A DNA stretch of 14,625 nucleotides from Zasmidium citrigriseum (taxonomy: Eukaryota; Ascomycota; Dothideomycetes; Mycosphaerellales; Mycosphaerellaceae): positions 1 to 14,625 of the forward strand of contig NHNW01000139.1 of NCBI GenBank assembly GCA_002786025.1, given 5' to 3'. The notes under the pieces are model-generated. The model ran no database searches and was not told where the DNA came from. It saw only the letters and a program-made list of their open reading frames with translations. Of this stretch, positions 9,222 through 14,625 are shown piece by piece (the stretch's first letter is position 1; the number at the start of each line of letters is the position of its first letter). Both the position numbers and the translations under genes were made by a program.

Positions 9222-9502
9222 CGTGTTCGTATAATTCGTATATAGGTAACAGCGAAGGTATAGGTATAGTAGGTAGAGTATAGTTCGAGAAGGAAGGATT
9301 TCGAGCTCGTTACTAAAGTTATTAATAGCGACGCTAGCGTTACTATAGTAACGACTCGCTAGCGTCGCTATAGAGCCGCTAGTAGTAAGGTTCTACTATT
9401 AGTTAGTATAGCGACGATATTAGTAGCGAGGTTAGTTATACCTATTAAGTATCCTCTACTAAAGCCCTTACTACTAGCGACGATATTAAGGGGGGGTTAT
9501 TA
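9222..9502. promoter_or_regulatory. Divergent intergenic region with strong inverted repeat
   Basis: This 281-bp interval separates the two divergent starts (9221 minus, 9503 plus) and would have held both promoters. It contains perfect 15-bp arms atagcgacgctagcg (9325-9339) and its complement (9357-9371). In the 17-base loop the 14-bp palindrome gttactatagtaac (9339-9352) overlaps the end of the left arm by one base. It also contains two direct copies of tagcgacgatatta (9409-9422 and 9475-9488) and a run of seven G (9490-9496). No TATA or CAAT box can be judged in RIPed DNA. Confidence 0.5.
9325..9371. repeat. Perfect 15-bp inverted repeat with palindromic centre
   Basis: Arms at 9325-9339 and 9357-9371 are exact reverse complements, and the loop carries the palindrome 9339-9352, giving alternative nested stems. 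The arms contain three CpG each and no CpA/TpG, so RIP left them intact. It could be an operator-like site or the footprint of a small inverted-repeat element. Confidence 0.85.
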
Positions 9503-9556
9503 ATATCGAGGAGAAGGGTAGTAAGTAGTAATCGAGACTATATATAGGCGAGACAG

Positions 9557-9608
9557 GTAAGTCGTAACTACCTCCGTAGTAAACTCTAGTATATATAGTA
9601 TATAATAG
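9557..9608 (+). other. Candidate intron with consensus donor
   Basis: ACAG/GTAAGT at 9553-9562 is a perfect donor context, and the CpA before it escaped RIP. An acceptor AATAG ends at 9608, giving 52 nt in phase 0. No perfect TACTAAC is present, so the branch site is weak. Confidence 0.4.
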
Positions 9609-9926
9609 ACTATTTAGTAAAGTAAGGCTTCGAGTAGCTTAAAGCTATCGATAATATCTAAGATAGCGGCGAGATAATAGTCGAGATATAAGATAGACTA
9701 GTATAGAGTCGCTAACGAAGAGAAGCTAACGGAGATTCGAAGCGATAAGTAGTAGTATTCTAGCGCCTAGCTTAAGTATCGAGACATCTATCTATCCTAA
9801 TTAAGAAGTACGACTATATTCTAGTAATATACCGTCGATAAACGAAGGTCTAGAGTAGCGGAAGCACTAGAGGCTAGATCCTTAGGCTTTAAAAGCCTAT
9901 AGTCCTAACGATAGTCTAATCTTCGA

Positions 9927-9987
9927 TATATTCGAGACTATAGTAGTACTATAGTAGTCGAGCTAGATACTCGCTATATATATAGTA
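9927..9987 (+). repeat. 61-bp direct repeat, copy A (matches 12630-12690)
   Basis: It is identical to 12630-12690 except at four positions (9933, 9963, 9972 and 9973). In copy B the segment is most of an intron; here the branch TACTAAC reads TACTCGC, and the surrounding plus frame is open straight through. None of the four differences is a C/T or G/A transition, so they predate or are independent of RIP. It includes the 11-mer-pair core at 9936-9959. Confidence 0.9.
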
Positions 9988-10476
9988 CTTCGCTAGACGA
10001 AATTCTCTAGCTTAGGCATTTAGATTAAGAGATTTGTAATATCTAAGGTAGTTAAGCTCGATACTCTAGCTAGTCTTTACTATAGTAGTTGTCCTAAATA
10101 AAGATATAGCGTAAGGATAGAAGTATTCGAGTATAGCCGCGAAGTCGTAGCGATAGTAAGGTCTCTAGCTTCTAGTATAGAAGATTCGTATAGCCTATTA
10201 AAGAGTTAATATATACGCGAGATACCTTTAAAGATTAGCGCTATATAGTTCGAGAAAGCCTAATAGTAATATTAGCGGTAGGTTTAGGACTAGAGGTAGT
10301 TAAGGTACCTAAAGGCGCCTCTTAGACATTAAAAATATTAAAGACAGCTATAGCGTTTCTAACGTTTAGAGCTTCCTTTTTAGAGGTCCTCGAGAGCGTA
10401 GCTATCTTAATATAATTTAGCTACGGCTTTACTAGTAACTTCGCGGTAGAGGTATATAAACTTTAGGTTCTAGATA

Positions 10477-10502
10477 GACTATAGTAGTCTATAGTAGTAG
10501 TC
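10477..10502 (+). repeat. 11-mer-pair repeat, copy 4
   Basis: gactatagtagt followed by ctatagtagtagtc: the same two-unit design as the cores at 9936 and 12639, with a one-base loss at the junction and one extra AGT triplet. It lies inside the unknown ORF at 9503. Confidence 0.65.
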
Positions 10503-11634
10503 TATTATCTTATTAGTATAATCTTGTAACGAAGCTATCTAACTAGCCGTATATTAGTATCCTTTATAGTAACTCGTTTTATATAGTACGCGAGAAGTTA
10601 TATATATTCGAACTCGCTAATAAGGAAGGTCTTAGCTACTTCTTAAAGCGCGAAGAGGGCGTTTAATTAGAAGCGTATATTAGCTCGGAAAGTAGCTATA
10701 ACTTTACGAACTAGTCTTACGAAAGGTAGTCGAGGAATAAGTAGCTCCTAATATTTTTAAGTATTTCGTATCTTACGGAGGGCGACTATACCTAGCTTAA
10801 AACGATATCTTCGTCTTAGCTAATACTGTTTAGTATACTTCGATCTAAAGGCTCGCCTTAGTATCTAATACTAGTTTAGTTCGCGGTTCCGATTCTTTAA
10901 CAGGCTTTTTAGAGTCTTTAATAGTAGTAGTAGTCGTTTACTACCTTAGTACTAAGAATTCTTTAACTTTAATAATAGACGAGTTAGATCGATCGTAGCG
11001 TTACTAGAGGCTCTAGGTCGATTTTCGTACGTATATATAGGCGGTAGAACTATCTTAAGATCTAGTAGGCAGATCCTATCTTAGCTCGCCGCTATATTAA
11101 TTTTCTATAATACTCTCTCGATCTCTAAGTAATAGTTAGGGAGTAGACGTCGAGGATCTCGAAGATCTCGACGGCGCCAAAGGCTTTAGCTTTAATAGAC
11201 TATTAGCTATTAATTTTTTTAGGACGAGAAATACGCGGGCCTATAGAGCGAAGAAATAAGATTATACTATACCCTAGTCGTTAATCCCTCTATATTATAA
11301 TTCCCCTTAAACTTTCCTCCCCTTTCGTCTCGAAAGTACGGCTAGCGCTAGTACTAAGCTCTAAACGCTATAAGTCTATTCGACCGTTAGCGGAATTTCC
11401 TTCGGGCTTAAGTACTATACTTCCGCTTTTAGACGATAGTTCGTTCGATCGATTAGAGTAAGGCTAGAGCTAGTAAGTAACGTAAAATTAATACTACGAT
11501 ATTATTAGTATTTAATAAAACGGTTTATAGATTAAATCCTTACGACTTTTTAGATAGTCTCGTATACCCTCTTAAAATCTCTAGGGTGGAAAGGAGTATA
11601 GTACTAGAAGTCCGCTACCCCTATCTAGGCTAGC

Positions 11635-11760
11635 CGAAAAAGTTTTACTACTACGGTACTACTACGGTCGGTTCGTACTCTAGATTCGAACTAGCTAGCC
11701 CTTATAGCGTAGCATTTATCGCTAGATCTCTCGCTCTATTCTCTTCGTACTTACCGTACC
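11635..11760 (-). ncRNA. Possible tRNA-derived Pol III / SINE-like remnant
   Basis: Read on the minus strand, AGTTCGAATCT (11692-11682) resembles a RIP-altered B box (GGTTCGANNCC) and sits in a 4-bp/7-nt T-arm-like stem (ctag, ttcgaat, ctag; 11694-11680). Upstream, tagcgataaatgcta resembles a D-arm with a weak A box about 34 nt before the B box. Downstream come the tandem repeat and a T5 run at about 11636. No matching acceptor stem or clear anticodon arm is seen, so this is not a tRNA gene; a degraded SINE or a chance match remain possible. Confidence 0.25.
11646..11669 (-). repeat. 11-mer-pair repeat, copy 5
   Basis: On the plus strand tactactacgg, tactactacgg, tc: two perfect tandem units. 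On the minus strand it follows the tRNA-like segment and is followed by AAAACTTTTT, so it could be the tail of a Pol III transcript with its T-run terminator. Confidence 0.8.
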
Positions 11761-12618
11761 TAATTTCGAGGGCCTATCTCGTATATTAAGCTATTACTAA
11801 AGCCTTAGTTATCGCTTTACTCGCTAGCGCTTTATATATAACTAGTAATTACCGTAGTAGGTACTATATTAACTCCTCGCCTCTACCTCGCTCTTCTGTT
11901 CTAAATAATACCGTCTTAGTAACCTATCTAGTAGTTTAGTAGTAGTATTATAGTAGATAAAGGAGAGTAAGTTTCTATAGTAACGCCGACTTCGTTAATA
12001 TTTTACTAATTGTTTTAATAGCGATATCGTCCTTCGCTACGCTTTCTATATCCTTAACTCGTATCTTTATACTTATAACGTTGTATTCGAAGTCCTTCGC
12101 ACATCGTAAGTATCGCTAACTATAGTCTCGTCCGCTAAAATAGATACTAGTACGCCGCGTAGATCGTCGAAGCGAAAGGCCTCCCTAGAGCTAGCGACAC
12201 TATAATCGCGTAAGAGAACTAAGGCTAAGGCGACGCCGTAGAAGCGTCTTTAGCTATATTAGTATTCGAAGAATAATAATAGTATAAAGGAAAATAAGCG
12301 TCGTAATAACCTAAGTAAGGCGGCTAGAAAGGTTAAGAATCTAAAGAAGGCTAGAGATTCGGCGATCCGGCGGTTAAAGAATAAGAATAAGAAGTATAAG
12401 TAGGCTACGCTAGAGACGTAGTAGGCGATAGAGGACGCAATTCGTTAGTAGCGAGAGAAGTTAATCTAGTATATTAATATCTAGCCGTCCTAGCGGTCTA
12501 GTACTACTATATTCGAGACATATACTAATAGTAAATATAGAGCCGCTATTAAGGAGAGGGATAAGGAGGTCTCTAAGGATAAGTAAGCTAAGAAGCCCGA
12601 GCTAGCGTTACCTAAGCC

Positions 12619-12688
12619 GTAAGTTTAAATATATTAGAGACTATAGTAGTACTATAGTAGTCGAGGTAGATACTAACTATATATATAG
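12619..12688 (+). other. Intron 1, made largely of the 61-bp repeat
   Basis: Donor GTAAGT at 12619, branch TACTAAC at 12671-12677, acceptor TATAG ending at 12688; 70 nt, phase 2, and removal restores the frame exactly. From 12630 to two bases beyond the acceptor the sequence is the same as 9927-9987 (57 of 61 identical). Confidence 0.8.
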
Positions 12689-12690
12689 TA
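12630..12690 (+). repeat. 61-bp direct repeat, copy B (intronic)
   Basis: Near-identical to 9927-9987. It begins 11 bases inside the intron and ends just past the 3' splice site, so it spans the core repeat (12639-12662), the branch site and the acceptor. Confidence 0.9.
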
Positions 12691-13124
12691 ACGAGTCTAA
12701 TAAAGAGGATAAGCTTAAGGATTTTATCGCTAAAGACGAAGATAATAGCGAGCTCTATAGTCTAGTAGAGGCAGATAATAGTCTCGGTCCCGTTCGTACT
12801 ATAGATCCTAGCTAGGCCTACTTAGAGATAATAAAGAAGTTCGCTATAGACTTCGATACCCGTTACCGTCGCGGCCCTACTAAAGCCTAGATAGAAGTTC
12901 GTAGTAGCTTAATAAAGAAGTAGTATATATACGATATACTATACGTTAATAGCCGCTATATTAAAGTAGAAAGGAGGATAGCTTTTAGTAGCGAGCGTTA
13001 GGATTTCGAGTAGGTAGATAAGGCGAATAAGCCTATCGGCGCCTCTAGTATAATTAAGTTAGCTAAAGCTTAGTATAGAGTTAATAATATTCGTACTCTC
13101 TATATTCGAGAGCCTAAGGAGCTA

Positions 13125-13171
13125 GTACGTCTACTACTCGTTTTACTAGAGCTTTACTAACGAATTCGTAG
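13125..13171 (+). other. Intron 2 of the gene at 12140
   Basis: Donor GTACGT at 13125, branch TACTAAC at 13155-13161, acceptor GTAG ending at 13171; 47 nt, phase 0. It joins PKEL to DEYNN, the two segments being in different genomic frames. Unlike intron 1 it carries no copy of the 11-mer-pair repeat. Confidence 0.75.
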
Positions 13172-13342
13172 GACGAGTATAATAATTTCGTAGCCTAGAT
13201 AAATAGCGGTACTCGCCTACTAATACTATATAAGTTTTTCACGAGAGCTAAGATATCGCTATAGAGCAATCTCGTGTCTTAGAGTCTAGAGGCTCGTTAT
13301 CCTTAGTAGCTTAGCCGCCGTAAGTACTTAGCGGAACTATAG

Positions 13343-13408
13343 TTCGAGGATACGGTCTTCGAGGATACGGTCGAAAAGATAGATAATAAAGAGATAGATA
13401 ATAAAGAG
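13343..13408 (+). repeat. Two adjacent perfect tandem 15-mer duplications
   Basis: ttcgaggatacggtc is present twice (13343-13357, 13358-13372) and, six bases on, atagataataaagag twice (13379-13393, 13394-13408). Both are in frame and duplicate five residues each, FEDTV and MDNKE. Confidence 0.9.
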
Positions 13409-13714
13409 GTATATACGTTACTAGGCCTAGCGGTAGTATAGCTAGATAATCCTAGCTATTACGATAGATATAGCTAGGTCGCTACGGAGGATCTAGAGTC
13501 TACGAAGGAGTTATAGGAGTTCGTAGAGAAGCTAGCTAATAATAGTGTTAATATTAACAGTATCGGCGAGACGCGTCTTTTAGCGGAGGATCCTAAGGAT
13601 CCTAATATTTTAAGCTAGGTATAGGCCGCTAGCGCTTTTAAAAGTAGATAGTCGCGTAAATTCCGAATAGATATATCTCTATTATTAATATCGATTCTAT
13701 TTATTAGTACCTAA

Positions 13715-13978
13715 GAAGAGTCTTAAGGGCGAAGATAGGGTAGTACTTATACGATATTTGTTTATTAACAATTTTAGGCCTAATTTTTAGTAGGCTAATA
13801 AATCTAGAGATTTAATTAACTCCTTATAGCTTACCTCTACGTTTATTAGACAATCTAAAATTTTACTAGTATTTTATACTACTACTACGTACTACTACGG
13901 TCTAATTTTTTTCTTCGTCCTCGTAATTCTAACCTCGTCGTCGCCGCCTTTCCTCTAACCCTAAGTAACCCTTCGTCT
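13715..13978. other. Intergenic region between two plus-strand genes
   Basis: Stops are dense in the adjoining gene frame after 13714, so no coding is inferred. It contains A/T-rich stretches and the 11-mer-pair repeat copy 7. A C/T-rich part at 13900-13980 with two TAACCCTAA strings leads into the next ORF. Confidence 0.4.
13877..13902 (-). repeat. 11-mer-pair repeat, copy 7
   Basis: On the plus strand tactactactacg followed by tactactacggtc: the two-unit design with one extra TAC triplet and one base lost at the junction. Confidence 0.65.
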
Positions 13979-14322
13979 ATAACCCTAACGCTAGTCCTCG
14001 ATATAGAAAGAATTAATATTATTTCCGAGCTCGCCGCTAAGGGCCTATACGTATAGAGAGATATAAGGAATATCTCGGATATAAGATAGTCTATACCTAA
14101 GATAGTTAGCTAAGCGAGAACGAGCCGTACTACCGACTCTAAGGCGCTTTTAGCGCTACTCTACCTTAGAAGTAATAACGCTAAAGTATAATCTACGAGA
14201 ACGAGCTATACGACTAACTCTTTCTAGCCCTATCTTCCGTAGATCGCTATATTATACGACTTAGGCCTCTCTACTAAGCTATAAGAGTATACTACTACTA
14301 GCCTATCGATTAAGCTAAGAGT

Positions 14323-14392
14323 AGTAAGAAGGGATCCCTTTTATCCTAAGGGATAGCCGCGTCCCTTAGGATATATAAGATCCCTTCTTACT
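14323..14392. repeat. 70-bp imperfect palindrome (hairpin)
   Basis: Arms 14323-14353 and 14362-14392 with an 8-base loop. The outer 14 bp (agtaagaagggatc) and inner 12 bp (tatcctaaggga) pair perfectly; only five positions between them do not. A 12-mer from the right arm (cccttaggatat) recurs at 8024-8035. It could be a small MITE-like insertion or a regulatory hairpin. Confidence 0.85.
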
Positions 14393-14444
14393 AGTACCTC
14401 TTTATTTATATCGCGCTACGCGTTCTCTTATAATATTATCCTTC

Positions 14445-14505
14445 GTAAGTAGCTCTTAGCCTTGCCTACTTATAACACCTCTACGCTAACGTACTATTAA
14501 TCTAG
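14445..14505 (+). other. Candidate intron in the partial gene
   Basis: GTAAGT at 14445, GCTAAC at 14485-14490 and CTAG ending at 14505; 61 nt. Two CpA/TpG sites survive inside it. Frame use downstream does not decide for or against it. Confidence 0.35.
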
Positions 14506-14625
14506 ATATTCTAAATAGATAAGTTCGACGGTCTCTACGCCTATCTACCTTACGTCTATCGGCCTTATAGCGGACCTCCTCGTAAGAACCTTCGTTATAG
14601 GAAACCGTAAACTTAGAGAGTCTAT

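Larger units (their letters stand above)
9503..11213 (+). pseudogene. Unknown ORF divergent from the H3-like gene
   Basis: A possible start ATA at 9503 opens an 18-codon first exon ending in CAG, followed by GTAAGT at 9557. After a 52-nt intron the same phase runs from 9609 to TAA at 11211-11213, about 550 codons in all. Between 10510 and 11160 stops are about 5% of codons, fewer than in the competing frames (8-9%). From 9624 to 10500 they are about 10%, so this part is less secure; a minus-strand frame starting at 11210 and another plus frame are also open there. The product would be Arg/Lys-rich and helical, with hydrophobic stretches in the middle, a serine run near 10930, and a basic C-terminus (RRRGSRRSRRR). 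I recognise no family. The 61-bp repeat at 9927 and the repeat at 10477 lie inside it. Confidence 0.45.
11214..12139. other. Region without an assigned gene
   Basis: No frame stands out as coding by stop density. It contains the 11-mer-pair repeat at 11646-11669, a tRNA-like stretch at 11680-11724 on the minus strand, and presumably the 5' flank of the gene starting at 12140. An intron-like string in that flank (GTAAGT, GCTAAC and TATAG within 20 bases at 12106-12125) is too short on its own; with a donor further upstream it could be the 3' part of a 5'-UTR intron. Confidence 0.4.
12140..13714 (+). pseudogene. Three-exon gene for a basic, charged protein of unknown function
   Basis: The start ATA (former ATG, context AAAATAGA) at 12140 opens MDTSTPRRSSKRKASLE. 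Exon 1 ends at 12618, exon 2 spans 12689-13124 and exon 3 spans 13172 to a first plausible stop at 13712-13714. Two introns with TACTAAC branch sites place all three exons in one frame of roughly 485 codons, with stops at only about 6% of codons. The N-terminal 100 residues are Lys/Arg-rich and look nuclear or nucleic-acid binding; a charged helical, coiled-coil-like part follows. The C-terminal half is acidic and has two adjacent tandem repeats (FEDTV twice, MDNKE twice). I recognise no family. A gene with intact splice signals and phase, this RIPed, must have been present in more than one copy. Confidence 0.7.
13979..14625 (+). pseudogene. 5' part of an unknown gene, cut by the window edge
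   Basis: One plus frame stays open, apart from scattered TAG/TAA, from about 13900 to the window end. Possible starts are ATA at 13979 and ATA at 14003, the latter giving MERINIISELAAKG and followed by G. The N-terminal 100 residues are helical with regular charges (DMRNISDMRQSMPKM), then Ser/Thr-rich. A 70-bp palindrome at 14323-14392 lies inside the frame. A consensus donor at 14445 with GCTAAC and TAG ending at 14505 could be a 61-nt intron, which would switch the reading frame for the last 120 bases; both readings are open, so I cannot choose. No family recognised. Confidence 0.4.

Noticed and set aside
9490..9496. Run of seven G as a regulatory or G-quadruplex site
   Set aside because: A single run without three further G-tracts nearby cannot form a quadruplex by itself.
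9490..11210. Minus-strand ORF starting at an ATA at 11210
   Set aside because: It is open over a long distance, but its stop density is about 8% and its left half is Leu/Ser/Tyr-rich like an antisense shadow; the plus frame has fewer stops in 10510-11160 and a consensus donor upstream. The choice is not final.
11680..11724. Functional tRNA gene
   Set aside because: No pairing acceptor stem and no clear anticodon arm; only the T-arm-like stem and a weak D-arm are visible.
8078..13902. CRISPR array from the regularly recurring 24-bp repeats
   Set aside because: Spacing is irregular (0.5-1.8 kb), orientation varies, and the DNA is eukaryotic with spliceosomal introns.
13965..13990. Telomere-like CCCTAA strings
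   Set aside because: Only two isolated TAACCCTAA strings here and one near 8796, not tandem; TA- and CT-rich RIPed DNA can give these by chance.
1..14625. Alternative genetic code with TAA/TAG read as Gln
   Set aside because: TAA/TAG do fall at Gln positions, but they also fall at Trp positions (chromodomain), and ATG, His, Cys and Gln codons are all missing. The CpA/TpG loss also extends into introns and intergenic DNA, which RIP explains and codon reassignment does not.

Overview
The window looks like nuclear DNA of a filamentous ascomycete (Pezizomycotina) that has been destroyed almost to saturation by repeat-induced point mutation (RIP). CpA and TpG are nearly absent on both strands and TpA is everywhere. 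By eye only a handful of ATG triplets survive, and almost every stop is TAA or TAG. The old reading frames can still be followed by reading ATA as a former ATG, TAG/TAA as former CAG/CAA/TGG, and TAY as former CAY/TGY. No gene here can be functional. All calls come from reading the frames by eye.

Layout. (1) 153-692, minus: remnant of an unrecognised ORF. (2) 854-~7950, plus: a Ty3/gypsy chromovirus Gag-Pol remnant in one frame with no indels, carrying Gag, aspartic protease, reverse transcriptase, RNase H, integrase and a C-terminal chromodomain. RIP changed the RT active site YxDD to YINN and the integrase catalytic Glu to Lys. No LTR pair was found. (3) 8383-9221, minus: a two-intron gene for a divergent histone H3-like protein. 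Its N-terminus reads MAKTKQTA, it retains all the histone-fold helices, and it has a long loop 1 and a C-terminal extension. (4) 9222-9502: a shared upstream region with a strong perfect inverted repeat. (5) 9503-11213, plus: a ~550-codon ORF of unknown function, divergent from the H3-like gene. (6) 11214-12139: no gene, but a possible tRNA-like Pol III remnant. (7) 12140-13714, plus: a three-exon gene for a basic, charged protein of unknown function. (8) 13979-end, plus: the 5' part of another unknown gene, containing a 70-bp palindrome.

RIP acts on duplicated DNA. The damage covers not only the retroelement but about 6 kb of intron-bearing, host-like genes, so those genes were probably part of a multicopy segment such as a large mobile element or a subtelomeric or segmental duplication. 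The right part keeps several-fold more CpA/TpG than the Gag-Pol part, so the two have different RIP histories.

The most unusual signals are the H3-like gene, which keeps the K4 context but has Ser in place of R8 and K9, and a family of 22-26 bp elements (two copies of an 11-mer ACYRTAGTAGT). Seven copies lie between 8.0 and 13.9 kb, and two sit inside TACTAAC-type introns of unrelated genes, which resembles introner-like elements.
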